A stretch of 64,000 nucleotides of DNA, taken from contig NZ_BEXF01000018.1 of the NCBI RefSeq assembly GCF_002897295.1, positions 1-64,000 of the forward strand, given 5' to 3'. Below, in pieces: positions 51,715-61,179 of this stretch (within the stretch, counting starts at the first letter, position 1; each line of letters starts with the position of its first letter). The stretch is from Brevibacillus reuszeri. GTDB taxonomy: Bacteria > Bacillota > Bacilli > Brevibacillales > Brevibacillaceae. Below the pieces are notes generated by a model. It did no database searches. It saw only the letters and a program-made list of their open reading frames with translations, and was not told the DNA's origin. The translations under genes and the position numbers were made by a program.

Positions 51715-54408
51715 ATGAAATTCAAAACGAGACTGTACCTAGGTTTTGGTCTGATTATTGTCCTTTGTATTATTCTCGTGTCAATGATGATGAGTATGCT
51801 CAATCAGTTGAATCACAATTTAAATCGGGTCGTTCAGGAACGCTATGAAAAGGTAAGGCTGGTCAATATTATCTATCAGGAGCTAAATAGTATAAGCCGG
51901 GATTCGCGAGGCTTGCTTGCCAATCCACCTTCCGAACTGCTGCCGATATTTGAAGCGAATATTACGCAGAACAACGCTAGCTTGAAACAAGCATTGGATG
52001 ATCTTCGTGGATTGGAAAATGAGGAAAAGACACGAGATTTGATCCAAAAGCTGCGAGGCTTCGGTGATATTTATCAGAATAATCAATACGAAATAGAATT
52101 ATTGCGAGAGGCTGGTAAAGAAGAGGAAGCCAATCGCTTGTATTGGTACGAGAGCAGAGAGATTCGCGAGCGAATGTTTGAGCTTATTGATAAGCTGAAA
52201 AAAACGGAAGAGCAAGCAATGATGGACGAGCTCGACCAATCGCGAAACGGCTACGAACTAGCGGTTAAAATGACTTATATTTACGTCGTGCTAGGTGTCC
52301 TGATGGGCATAGGGGTTACCATCTGGGTAGTGAGGAGCTTAACGGGCAGTCTTAACCGGATCACTTCGGTCATGACGGAAGTCGCTGACTACGAAACAGA
52401 CAAGCTGCCGCGGCTACATGTAAATGCGGAGGATGAGATCGGTGCTATATCCAGCGCTTACAACCATATGGCGAAAGCATTGGAGGACCATATTCAGAAG
52501 GTAAAGGAGTCTAGTGATACTGCTGAGAATCAAAGCTGGTTAAAGACGCAAGTGGCAGAGATGGCTACGATGTATGCGGGAATTGAAAGCCTGCAGGAGC
52601 TGGCAAACCTGTTTATTACAAAGGTGCCCCCTATGGTTGGTGCGAGCTACGGTGTCTTTTACAGGAAAGAGGGCAAAGGCGAAGCAGCCAGACTCCGCAA
52701 GCTGGCTGCGTATGCTGATAGCGATATTGATTTTGGAGGCGAGTTTCGTTTAGGGGAAGGGCTCGTTGGTCAGTGCGCTTTGGAAAATCGGGAAATTAGC
52801 CTTACCCAAATCCCTGATGATTACATAAAAATTGCATCCGGCATCGGCCTTTCGTCGCCCAAAATGATTCTGCTGCTTCCTGCTGATTTTGAGGGCGAAG
52901 TGCTGGCTGTAGTTGAATTAGCATCTTTTACTGAATTTACCCCTCTGCAGCAAATGTTATTGGATGAAGTGATGAGCAGCCTCGGTATCACGATCAACAG
53001 TATTATCAGCCGTATGCAGGTTGAAAAACTGCTTCAAGAATCGCAGGCGCTGACGGAAGAATTACAGAGCCAATCTGAAGAGCTCCAGCTTCAACAGGAG
53101 GAGCTGCGGACGATTAACGAAAAGCTTGAGGAACAATACGAGAACTCGGAGCAAAAGACAACCGAACTGGAAAAAACGCGCCTGATTCTGGAGGAAAAAG
53201 CGCAGCAGCTGGCGATTAGCTCTCAGTATAAATCAGAATTTCTGGCCAATATGTCTCATGAGCTGCGTACACCGTTGAATAGCTTATTGATTCTCGCTCA
53301 AATGCTGGCTGAGAACAACGAAAAAAATCTGATGCCGAAGCAAGTGGAGTATGCCAATACGATTCATTCAGCAGGTAATGATCTGCTGCATTTAATTAAC
53401 GATATTTTAGACCTGGCAAAAATCGAATCAGGCAATGATGAAGTGAATCCTGAGGAAGTGACCCTCCACACAGTCAAGACATTGGTAGAAAAGCAGTTTA
53501 TGCCCGTAGCTCGTCAAAAGGGTCTTCAGTTTACGGTTGAGCTTACTTCGGGTCTGCCCAAAATGATTTGGACCGATGAGCGGAGATTGCAGCAGATTTT
53601 GAAAAACCTGTTATCGAATGCTTTTAAATTCACGGAAAAGGGAAGCGTCTCCCTACATATTGGCATCGCAAAAGAAAAAATAGCTGGTATTCAGGACGAC
53701 ATGATTATTACTTTTTCGGTTATGGATACAGGGATTGGCGTCTCCAAAGAAAATCAGGAAATCATTTTTGAAGAGTTTAAACAAGCAGATGGCACTACGA
53801 GTAGAAAATATGGTGGAACTGGTCTTGGATTATCGATTAGTCGAAAGATAGCTGAACTATTAGGCGGGCATATTGGCATTGAGAGTGAGGAGGGAAGGGG
53901 CAGTACCTTTACTCTTTACTTGCCTGGTCGTCAAACAGAGGCTATGTCCGCGGAAAAGGAGGTTGCTGTCAGCGTCGATTATAACGAGGAGGCTGTTCAA
54001 TCGATTCCGCAGGTGGGGCCAGCAGAAGCACTGCTGGTTGGGAAGAAAATACTGATCGTAGACGATGATATGCGCAATGTATTTGCGCTAACGACTGCCA
54101 TCGAAGGGCACCACATGAAGGTAGTTTTTGCTGAAAATGGACGGGAAGCCATCGATGTATTAATGGGTAATCCAGACATTGATTTAATCCTGATGGATAT
54201 TATGATGCCTGAGATGGATGGGTTTGAGGCGATGCGAATCATACGTCAAAACCCGGAGTATCAGACATTGCCAATTATCGCCCTGACCGCCAAAGCCATG
54301 AAGCATGACAGGGAGCAATGCATAGAAGCAGGTGCATCGGATTACATTAGCAAGCCTGTAAATTTGGAGCAGCTGTTCTCTTTGATGAGGGTATGGCTTT
54401 ACAGATAG
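51715..54408 (+). CDS. Hybrid sensor histidine kinase (4HB-HAMP-GAF-HisKA-HATPase-REC)
   Basis: An 897-residue membrane kinase. TM1 (LGFGLIIVLCIILVSMMMSM) and TM2 (MTYIYVVLGVLMGIGVTIWV, near 220) flank a four-helix sensor domain. HAMP, a GAF-like domain (about 310-450), a coiled coil rich in Gln and Glu, HisKA (FLANMSHELRTPLNSLLILA), the HATPase (DTGIGVSKENQEIIFEEF, GTGLGLSI) and a C-terminal receiver (LILMDIMMPEMDGFEAMR, TAKAM) follow. The fused receiver suggests a phosphorelay. Start taken at ATG 51715 with GGGGAAG; a TTG far upstream has no site. It overlaps or abuts a CheR-type gene. Confidence 0.9.
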   Translation: MKFKTRLYLGFGLIIVLCIILVSMMMSMLNQLNHNLNRVVQERYEKVRLVNIIYQELNSISRDSRGLLANPPSELLPIFEANITQNNASLKQALDDLRGLENEEKTRDLIQKLRGFGDIYQNNQYEIELLREAGKEEEANRLYWYESREIRERMFELIDKLKKTEEQAMMDELDQSRNGYELAVKMTYIYVVLGVLMGIGVTIWVVRSLTGSLNRITSVMTEVADYETDKLPRLHVNAEDEIGAISSAYNHMAKALEDHIQKVKESSDTAENQSWLKTQVAEMATMYAGIESLQELANLFITKVPPMVGASYGVFYRKEGKGEAARLRKLAAYADSDIDFGGEFRLGEGLVGQCALENREISLTQIPDDYIKIASGIGLSSPKMILLLPADFEGEVLAVVELASFTEFTPLQQMLLDEVMSSLGITINSIISRMQVEKLLQESQALTEELQSQSEELQLQQEELRTINEKLEEQYENSEQKTTELEKTRLILEEKAQQLAISSQYKSEFLANMSHELRTPLNSLLILAQMLAENNEKNLMPKQVEYANTIHSAGNDLLHLINDILDLAKIESGNDEVNPEEVTLHTVKTLVEKQFMPVARQKGLQFTVELTSGLPKMIWTDERRLQQILKNLLSNAFKFTEKGSVSLHIGIAKEKIAGIQDDMIITFSVMDTGIGVSKENQEIIFEEFKQADGTTSRKYGGTGLGLSISRKIAELLGGHIGIESEEGRGSTFTLYLPGRQTEAMSAEKEVAVSVDYNEEAVQSIPQVGPAEALLVGKKILIVDDDMRNVFALTTAIEGHHMKVVFAENGREAIDVLMGNPDIDLILMDIMMPEMDGFEAMRIIRQNPEYQTLPIIALTAKAMKHDREQCIEAGASDYISKPVNLEQLFSLMRVWLYR

Positions 54409-54422
54409 GTGGGACTGGCCAG

Positions 54423-55265
54423 ATGGCAGACGTCAAGACACAGGAGCATCTGGAGCTGGAGAAGATCGAGATGACTCTATTGCTGGAAGCGATTTATCGC
54501 TATTACGGGTTTGATTTTAGAAACTATGCGGAACCATTTCTTCAGCGCAGAGTATGGCATCGTATCCGGGCAGAAAAGGTAAGAAGCATCTCAGGGCTGC
54601 AGGAAAAGATATTACATGAGCCTGGCGCTATGAAAAGACTGCTCGATGATTTATCCATCAATGTGACAGAGATGTTTAGGGATCCACCTTTTTTTCTCGC
54701 CTTTCGTTCAAAGATTATTCCACTGCTAAAAGAATTTTCCTCCATTCGAATCTGGCATGTGGGCTGCTCATCAGGGGAAGAAGTATATTCGATGGCCATT
54801 CTTTTGAAAGAAGAAGGCTTGTATGAAAAAACCAAAATATACGCTACTGATATGAATGAGAGGATGGTTGACTTAGCCAAGCAAGGCATTTTCCCTCTGG
54901 ATCGCATGCAAATGTACACCAAAAACTATTTGCAAGCGGGAGGGAAGCGGGCCTTTTCTGAATACTATACGGCTACGGTCGAAAACGTCATTTTTCAACC
55001 ATATTTACGTGAAAACATCGTGTTTGCCCAACATAATTTAGTGACTGATCATTCTTTCAACGATTTTCATGTCATCATTTGTAGAAATGTAATGATTTAT
55101 TTCAATAAATTATTGCAGGATCATGTCCATAGTCTGCTTTACGAAAGTCTCGTGTTATCAGGCTTTCTCGGTTTGGGTAATAGAGAGGGGGTAAAGTATA
55201 CTAGCCATGCGAACTACTACCAGGAATTTGACTGCACAGAAAAAATCTACAGAAAAATCAAATGA
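54423..55265 (+). CDS. CheR-type methyltransferase
   Basis: A 280-residue S-adenosylmethionine-dependent methyltransferase. The CheR N-terminal all-helical domain (about 10-70) is followed by the SAM-binding motif IWHVGCSSGEEVYSMAIL, an ATDMN motif (IYATDMNERMVDLAKQG) and the NLVTDHSFNDFHVIICRNVM strand. It is of the kind fused to or encoded beside hybrid kinases rather than in chemotaxis operons; no pentapeptide-tether region is visible. ATG 54423 or an ATG in the preceding gene's end (54393) could be the start. The 3' end overlaps the next kinase gene. Confidence 0.85.
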   Translation: MADVKTQEHLELEKIEMTLLLEAIYRYYGFDFRNYAEPFLQRRVWHRIRAEKVRSISGLQEKILHEPGAMKRLLDDLSINVTEMFRDPPFFLAFRSKIIPLLKEFSSIRIWHVGCSSGEEVYSMAILLKEEGLYEKTKIYATDMNERMVDLAKQGIFPLDRMQMYTKNYLQAGGKRAFSEYYTATVENVIFQPYLRENIVFAQHNLVTDHSFNDFHVIICRNVMIYFNKLLQDHVHSLLYESLVLSGFLGLGNREGVKYTSHANYYQEFDCTEKIYRKIK

Positions 55266-57141
55266 TACGTCGCTAGTGGAAGTCCCTGAACAGAAAGTAA
55301 GTATACTACTCGTTGATGATCGCGCTGAAAATCTGTTGGCACTGGAAGCAGTGCTTACCTCTCAAAAATATCATTTGGTTTGTGCCCATTCTGGAGAAGA
55401 GGCTCTGAAGTTTATTCTAAAGCAAGACTTTGCGGCAATACTACTGGATGTACAGATGCCAGGATTAAACGGCTTTGAAACGGCGAAGCTGATCAAGGCA
55501 AGGGAGAAGTCACGTTATATCCCGATTCTCTTTATTACCGCCATTAGTCAAGAAGCGGAGCATGTCTTCCACGGTTACAGTGTTGGGGCAATCGATTATA
55601 TTTTTAAGCCGTTTCAACCAGAGGCGCTGCAAAAAAAGGTGGAAGAGTTCGTCAGGATTTACCAGAATCATGAGCGCATGCTGCTTGAGGGAGAGCGGGA
55701 GCTGGAGAAAGTACATCAGAGGCTTGATCGTGTTACCTTTGATCTGAGGAAATCAGAGGCGTTGGCGCGGGTGATCAGTGAAACGCTAAAAGATACCATT
55801 GTCACTTTTGATGAGCATGGATTCATTTTATCGGCAAATTATGCTGCTGAAAAAATGTTTGGTTATACACCTGAGGAATTAATCGGGGAGTCGGTTGCAA
55901 AGCTATTGCCTGAGTTAAAGCGTGGGGACCCGTGCCCGCTTGAATCGAGCCTGATAGAAACAGAGGCTGTTCGCAGAGATAGCAGCGTGTTTCCTGTTGA
56001 GGCGCAAATTGGGGATGCAAGCATTGAGGATCAGAACATTTATGTTTGCTCCATCCGTGATATTACCGAGAGAAAGCAGCTGGAGGAGGAGCGTAAACAA
56101 CAACTCCGAAATGACCTTCATTTGTCCAAAGAGCGCTTTCGAATCATTTTTGAATCGTCTCCCTGTCTGATCTCGATCTTATCGTTAGAGGATGGCCGCT
56201 ACATTGATGTAAATCCGGGCTGGCTTGGTTTTTCCGGCTATGAATATAGCGAGATAAAAGGTAAAGCTTTTGATATTTTGCAAATAACTGCTGCTTCGGA
56301 TAAGGAAGTAGCACAGGGTTATTTGTTTGATTTGCAGAAGCCTGTGCACAATGCCAAAATTAGCTATGTCACCAAATCGGGTGAGACTCGCGAAGGGTTG
56401 TTGTCGACAAAAATTATTTATATCGAAGGGGAAACGTGTGTCCTTTGCTTCATCACGGATATCACCGAGCGCGTTCGATTGGAAAGCGAAATGATTCGAC
56501 TGGACCGGTTGAATCTAATTGGAGAGATGGCAGCAGGGATTGCCCATGAGATTCGCAACCCGATGACAACCGTCCGCGGATTTTTACAGCTTTCCAATCA
56601 CAGTCCCCATAATCCACTGCAATACATTGATTTGATGCTCAATGAGCTGGATCGTGCTAATGCCATTATTACAGAGTTTCTTACTCTTGCAAAAAACAAA
56701 GTAAATGACAAGCAGATACAAGACTTGAATGCGATTATTGAATCACTGTTTCCGTTGATACAAGCAGAGGCGCTGCTCTCTGATAAATATATTAGTTTGG
56801 AGCTGGGGGATTGTCCGCCGCTCGCCATGGATGAAAAAGAAATTCGGCAAATGATCTTGAATCTTGCCTTAAACGGCTTGGAAGCAATGTCTGCTGGTGG
56901 TCGCTTGTCGATCAAAACGCATACTGAGAATCAAAAGGTCGTACTGGAAGTTCGGGATCAAGGAACAGGTATCAAGCCAGAGCTGATCCAAAAGATAGGA
57001 ACGCCTTTTTTCACCACGAAAGAGACAGGAACAGGCTTGGGACTTGCCATATGCTACAGTGTAGCTGATCGGCACCATGCCGAAATTGAAGTGAAAACGG
57101 ACCATACCGGAACGATCTTTTTTGTTCGGTTTACTGTTTAA
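55207..57141 (+). CDS. Receiver-PAS-PAS-histidine kinase
   Basis: A protein of up to 644 residues. The N-terminal receiver (ILLVDDRAENLLALEAVL, phospho-Asp in AILLDVQMPGLNGFE, DYIFKPF), two PAS domains (about 185-290 and 310-425, each closing with (C/F)(S/I)xxDITER) and a soluble kinase core (MAAGIAHEIRNPMTTVRGFL; GTGIKPELIQKIGTPFFTTK; GTGLGLAI) are visible. This resembles Spo0A-phosphorelay-type cytosolic kinases. The ATG overlaps cheR by 59 bases and lacks a clear site; a GTG near 55275 is an alternative. It probably acts as a relay partner of the hybrid kinase upstream. Confidence 0.9.
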   Translation: MRTTTRNLTAQKKSTEKSNDTSLVEVPEQKVSILLVDDRAENLLALEAVLTSQKYHLVCAHSGEEALKFILKQDFAAILLDVQMPGLNGFETAKLIKAREKSRYIPILFITAISQEAEHVFHGYSVGAIDYIFKPFQPEALQKKVEEFVRIYQNHERMLLEGERELEKVHQRLDRVTFDLRKSEALARVISETLKDTIVTFDEHGFILSANYAAEKMFGYTPEELIGESVAKLLPELKRGDPCPLESSLIETEAVRRDSSVFPVEAQIGDASIEDQNIYVCSIRDITERKQLEEERKQQLRNDLHLSKERFRIIFESSPCLISILSLEDGRYIDVNPGWLGFSGYEYSEIKGKAFDILQITAASDKEVAQGYLFDLQKPVHNAKISYVTKSGETREGLLSTKIIYIEGETCVLCFITDITERVRLESEMIRLDRLNLIGEMAAGIAHEIRNPMTTVRGFLQLSNHSPHNPLQYIDLMLNELDRANAIITEFLTLAKNKVNDKQIQDLNAIIESLFPLIQAEALLSDKYISLELGDCPPLAMDEKEIRQMILNLALNGLEAMSAGGRLSIKTHTENQKVVLEVRDQGTGIKPELIQKIGTPFFTTKETGTGLGLAICYSVADRHHAEIEVKTDHTGTIFFVRFTV

Positions 57142-57147
57142 GAGGTT

Positions 57148-57313
57148 GTTCAAAAAGTCGTCTTTTGATCACGAAGGAGTCCTGAAAGCTCATTCGACAT
57201 CGAAAATGGCGTTCATCTTCGAAGTCCGGTGCTCATGTAGTTTGCCTACACTCCGCTCCTCCTTCGTTCGATTCTCGCCATTTTCTCGGTGCTGAAAAGA
57301 CAACTTTTTGAAC
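57148..57313. mobile_element. MITE-like palindromic repeat, about 166 bp
   Basis: The ends are imperfect inverted repeats of about 28 bp. GTTCAAAAAGT(C/T)GTCTTTT starts at 57148 and its complement ends at 57313. Inside, CGAAAATGGCG and CGCCATTTTC add a second inverted pair. It has no coding capacity. The structure is that of a miniature element or REP-type intergenic repeat. Confidence 0.65.
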
Positions 57314-57322
57314 ACGCACTTT

Positions 57323-57346
57323 AAGAGGCCAGGTGCCTCTTTTTTC
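57323..57346 (+). terminator. Terminator before comFA
   Basis: AGAGGC pairs with GCCTCT around a CAGGT loop, followed by T6. Confidence 0.8.
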
Positions 57347-57420
57347 TTTTCTTCTTTTCTTGCACGGTACCGTTGTCTTTTTGCAAACTGAGAACAAGCA
57401 AGAGGAACGGGAGTGATCGC

Positions 57421-59349
57421 ATGCGTGATTATTTGCTCTATCTCAAACAAGGGAAGATGTCGATACAGGCGTATGTTACTCCCTGCTTTGAGGTCGATCT
57501 GATGTATTGGCGTGACCGAGAAGGATGTCAGCTGCACATAATGGGGAAAAGCCCTTCTTTGGCGCTGGTTTTTTCTTTGCGCGAAATGATCAACACACAT
57601 TTGCAAGGTTTATCTGGGACTGGAAAGAGTATCACTGACACGGCACTGGCGAATCTGAAACAGATGATCAATGGGTATGTACGTGATGTGAGTCATTTAT
57701 ATAGACGTGCGGCAACGGGTAAAGACGCGCCAGGAAAAGAATGGTTTGAGTGGGAGGAAAGTGACCATCCCTCGCAGGAATATGGCAATTCTGTCGATGA
57801 GACTGGCGCATGTACTGGTAATTTGTCATCCGTCATCTACGCCCAAGCACTCGCAGGCCGCTCGCTCTTATGGGAAGAAGTGGGGACGCTGCTGCAAAAA
57901 AGAGGGCTGGCAGATCAAGATTGTACAGCCGTATTGCAGCAAATGGTTTTAGCTGGCAAGGCAGAGTGGCAGCCGGGGATACGTCTGTCCATGAAAAAAG
58001 GCTGGTGGCGAAATAGGCTGGAGTTGAAATGTGAGCGATGCGGGAGCGGAAGCAGGGATTTGGAGCTGACGGTTTGTCATAGCTGTGGACAAGGCTGCGC
58101 ATATTGTACGGTATGTCTCGGGATGGGGAGAAGCAAGTGCTGCACGCCTTATGTATTGGTACCTGCTCCGTCGGTTGTGTCGGCTGTGAATAAGAGAGAG
58201 CGGGTGCGTGATGTCGCCCGTCTACAGTGGACGGGCAGCTATTCAAAAGATCAGGCTAGAGCAGCTGAGCAGGCACGTCGGTTCGTCGCTAGCCCGCGTC
58301 TTGGATTGGATGAGTTTTTAATTTGGGCAGTCTGTGGAGCGGGAAAAACAGAGCTATTGTTTCCGTCGATAGCGGAGGCATTGTCCGCCGGTGGCAGGGT
58401 GCTGATTGCTACTCCGAGAAAAGATGTTGTACTGGAGCTTGCGCCTCGTATACAAAAGGTTTTTCCGAACGCTCAGGTAATTGCCGTGCATGGATCGAGT
58501 GCCCAAAAATGGGATGACAGCGATATTACGATTGCGACAACACATCAGGTCATGCGCTACTATCGCAGATTTCCGCTTGTCGTGCTCGATGAGGCAGACG
58601 CTTTTCCCTATCACAACAATCTTGTTTTGTATCGAGCAGTCGCCAGAGCTGTGCAGGCTGGGGGCAAGCTGCTTTATTTGAGCGCGACACCTCCGCGTTA
58701 TTTGCAAAAGCGCCTGATTCCAAGCAAACGGGGCTTCTTTATTCGGACATCATCGGGCACTCCGTTACTATCAGCATCTCACGTTTTGTTGCCCGGCCGT
58801 TATCACGGTTCCATGCTGCCAGTACCGGATGTTGTAACTGTACAGGGGCTGCATAAGCGCGTTCAATCGAATCGCCCGATTGCTCCTCTCGTTGAAATGG
58901 TGCGCAGCTCGCTGGACAATGGACGTCAAGTTTTTCTCTTCGTTCCCCGGATCGATGACGTAGCAAAAGTTTTGGCTTACATACAGCAGCTACTCCCCGC
59001 GCATGCAACAAAAATGGCTGGAGTTCATGCGGCAGATACCTTGCGTGAGGAAAAGGTCCAAGCATTTCGCGACAAGCAATATACGCTTATGGTGACAACG
59101 ACCATTTTGGAACGCGGAGTCACCATCCCCCGAAGTGATGTTGTGGTATTAGGTGCTGAAGCCCCTGTTTTTGATGAGGCTTCACTCGTACAAATAGCTG
59201 GACGTGTAGGACGGTCGATAGATGATACGACAGGAACGGTACTTTTTTTACAGGCTGACCGAGCGAATGCCCCCAAGGCTGCTGTGAAACAGATTTGTCG
59301 GATGAATCAGCTGGCACTAAAGCTGCGAGCACAGGAGGGGAGGACATGA
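57421..59349 (+). CDS. comFA: Competence helicase ComFA
   Basis: A 642-residue superfamily 2 DNA translocase used to pull in transforming DNA. A four-pair cysteine zinc region (CERCGSGS, CHSCGQGCAYCTVC, near 200-240) precedes the helicase core. Core motifs are Walker A (AVCGAGKTE), DEAD box (VVLDEADAF), motif III (YLSATPP) and motif VI (QIAGRVGRS). The N-terminal 190 residues form an extension longer than in B. subtilis ComFA (about 460 aa). ATG 57421 chosen behind GGGAGTGA. The stop overlaps comFC (ATGA). Confidence 0.93.
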   Translation: MRDYLLYLKQGKMSIQAYVTPCFEVDLMYWRDREGCQLHIMGKSPSLALVFSLREMINTHLQGLSGTGKSITDTALANLKQMINGYVRDVSHLYRRAATGKDAPGKEWFEWEESDHPSQEYGNSVDETGACTGNLSSVIYAQALAGRSLLWEEVGTLLQKRGLADQDCTAVLQQMVLAGKAEWQPGIRLSMKKGWWRNRLELKCERCGSGSRDLELTVCHSCGQGCAYCTVCLGMGRSKCCTPYVLVPAPSVVSAVNKRERVRDVARLQWTGSYSKDQARAAEQARRFVASPRLGLDEFLIWAVCGAGKTELLFPSIAEALSAGGRVLIATPRKDVVLELAPRIQKVFPNAQVIAVHGSSAQKWDDSDITIATTHQVMRYYRRFPLVVLDEADAFPYHNNLVLYRAVARAVQAGGKLLYLSATPPRYLQKRLIPSKRGFFIRTSSGTPLLSASHVLLPGRYHGSMLPVPDVVTVQGLHKRVQSNRPIAPLVEMVRSSLDNGRQVFLFVPRIDDVAKVLAYIQQLLPAHATKMAGVHAADTLREEKVQAFRDKQYTLMVTTTILERGVTIPRSDVVVLGAEAPVFDEASLVQIAGRVGRSIDDTTGTVLFLQADRANAPKAAVKQICRMNQLALKLRAQEGRT

Positions 59350-60140
59350 GGACAAAATCCTGTGTAAGCTGTGGCAATCGTATTGCGTCATCTCTCAGAG
59401 AAGCAAGCGTACGAAGCTGGGCGCGTCAGCTAAGTAATAAAGCGCGCTATCCGATTGTTTATCGGTTGTTAACGGGACTTCCGATTTGTGCAGGATGCCT
59501 GGATGCACTTCCGGTGATCGAGGCTTCTATTTGCCAGAAGTGCGGACGCGAGCTGGAGGTTGGTATAGCTACAGGCACTTTCTGTCATGACTGTAAGCTA
59601 GTTAGCGATGAGACGCTCGTGAGTAATCGCAGTTTGTTGCACTATAATGAGTGGGGCAAGAGCTTATTGGGATTATACAAATATCGTGGAGATGAACGGC
59701 TGGCATCCTTTTATGGAGCGCTTCTCGCCATTACGTTTTTCCGTTACCATGACCCGACATCGTTTGCTTGCATTACCACAGTACCGCTACATAGCAATCG
59801 TTTGCATGAACGTGGCTTTAATCAGGTCGATCTTTTGGCAGCTGGGCTCAGTAAAGCGGTCGGCGTTCCTGTGCAGCCACTACTACAGCGAACAAAAGAA
59901 ACCGCCAAGCTGAGCAAACAAGGAGGGCGTACGGTACGGCAGGAGAGCATGCGCGAAGCCTTTGCCTGGACTGGAGATCGGGGTGTTTCAATCTCGTTTG
60001 GAACATCCGAGAAGCCATATAAAATCTTGCTTGTGGACGATATCTTTACAACAGGATCGACTCTTCGCTCATGCGCAAGTGTTTTACGGGCACATTTGGG
60101 AGCAGTTTGTGAAATTTACTCCTTGACAATATACCGATAG
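59346..60140 (+). CDS. comFC: Competence protein ComFC (phosphoribosyltransferase-like)
   Basis: A 264-residue double-zinc-ribbon phosphoribosyltransferase-like protein. Cysteine pairs near 6-9, 48-51 and 66-81 (CVSCGNR, CAGCLDAL, CQKCGRELE) form the zinc part. The PRTase motif KILLVDDIFTTGSTLRSCA is at the end, preceded by HERGFNQVDLLAAGLS. It interacts with ComFA in DNA uptake. Translationally coupled to comFA; comFB is missing, as in many Bacilli. Confidence 0.93.
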   Translation: MRTKSCVSCGNRIASSLREASVRSWARQLSNKARYPIVYRLLTGLPICAGCLDALPVIEASICQKCGRELEVGIATGTFCHDCKLVSDETLVSNRSLLHYNEWGKSLLGLYKYRGDERLASFYGALLAITFFRYHDPTSFACITTVPLHSNRLHERGFNQVDLLAAGLSKAVGVPVQPLLQRTKETAKLSKQGGRTVRQESMREAFAWTGDRGVSISFGTSEKPYKILLVDDIFTTGSTLRSCASVLRAHLGAVCEIYSLTIYR

Positions 60141-60228
60141 CCAGGTTGGTAAATTTGCGTTATCATGGAAGCAAACAACAGTCAGGAATCGGTGCGAACT
60201 TTCCGAATGAGCAAAGGGGTTGTCGTTT

Positions 60229-60660
60229 ATGTCTCTGGGTAAACTCGCAAACTGCTCGCGGTGTGATACTCTTTTTGTACAAGTAGTCCGCGACATTTGC
60301 CCCAAATGCAATCAAGAAGTGGAACAGGAATATGAAAAATGTGCCAGGTTTTTGCGCAAACGTGAAAATCGCGGGTCGAATATTCACGTAGTGAGCGAAG
60401 AAACTGGCGTGAGCGTAAAGCAGATTACGAAATTCATTAAAGAAGGCCGTATCTCTATAGAAGGAAACCCAAACCTTGGCTATCCGTGCGAGGTTTGTGG
60501 TTTCATGATTCGGACAGGCAATATGTGTGAATCCTGCATGAAAGGCTTAAAACACGAAATTACCCAGCAGCTTGATGTTGAGCAGCGATTGGAAGCGGAC
60601 AGTCGTGCCCGCTTGGCTGAGGCAGCGGTTTATCGAAGAAAGCAGAATAGTGACGAATAG
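60229..60660 (+). CDS. yvyF: Flagellar operon protein YvyF (TIGR03826 type)
   Basis: A 143-residue cytosolic protein. An N-terminal zinc ribbon (CSRCDTLFVQVVRDICPKC), a HTH-like middle (VVSEETGVSVKQITKFIKEG) and a second CxxC pair (CEVCGFMIRTGNMCESC) are followed by a charged helix. Always found before flgM in Bacilli. ATG 60229 was chosen behind AAAGGGG. Role in flagellar regulation is not well defined. Confidence 0.88.
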   Translation: MSLGKLANCSRCDTLFVQVVRDICPKCNQEVEQEYEKCARFLRKRENRGSNIHVVSEETGVSVKQITKFIKEGRISIEGNPNLGYPCEVCGFMIRTGNMCESCMKGLKHEITQQLDVEQRLEADSRARLAEAAVYRRKQNSDE

Positions 60661-60696
60661 TTTTGCTCAAAAAAACTAATTGTGGAGAGCGAATTT

Positions 60697-60733
60697 GCCG
60701 ATGATACTACTAGAAGGTATCATCGGCATTTTT
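60697..60733 (+). terminator. Terminator between yvyF and flgM
   Basis: GCCGATGATAC pairs perfectly with GTATCATCGGC, followed by ATTTTT. The left arm contains GCCGATGA, similar to a SigD -10, so a promoter may overlap it. Confidence 0.85.
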
Positions 60734-60826
60734 ATGTGTAAATGAACGAAAAGACAGTCAAAGCGGGTCGAGCAGACCAGCCAGTAATCAATTAAATGTC
60801 CGGTGGTTTGAGAGGATGGTTATCAC

Positions 60827-61102
60827 ATGCGCATTAACGAACCCAACCGAATAGGGATGATCAATGCCTATAACAAGTCGGGGAATACCCAAGTAGGAAA
60901 GAGCGGCAAAATCCCAATGGGTAAGGACAAAGTAGACATTTCTACAGAGGCATTGGAAATGCAAAAGCAGGTAGAAGATCCGAATTCTCCGCAACGCAGA
61001 GAAAAAGTGGATCAACTGAAAAAGCAAGTAGAGGAAGGTAGCTATCGCGTCTCCAGTGAAAAGATTGCTGAGAAGCTCCTTTCCTTTTGGAAAAAGCTGT
61101 AG
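60827..61102 (+). CDS. flgM: Anti-sigma factor FlgM
   Basis: A 91-residue FlgM (MRINEPNRIGMINAY, KDKVDISTEALEMQKQ, and C-terminal VDQLKKQVEEGSYRVSSEKI that binds sigma D). It holds SigD inactive until the hook is finished and FlgM is exported. A GAGAGGA site precedes it. It leads the flgM-flgN-flgK-flgL run. Confidence 0.95.
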   Translation: MRINEPNRIGMINAYNKSGNTQVGKSGKIPMGKDKVDISTEALEMQKQVEDPNSPQRREKVDQLKKQVEEGSYRVSSEKIAEKLLSFWKKL

Positions 61103-61179
61103 GCATGGATGTTCCGTTTGGAGTTTGGAACATCCTCTATAACCAACTTCTCTAGGGAAGATGAGGAGAACCAGAAAAT

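Noticed and set aside
61108..61130. GGAGTTTGG word similar to the arm sequence of sites 2 and 3
   Set aside because: Isolated match between flgM and flgN with no core site or other arm words; chance.
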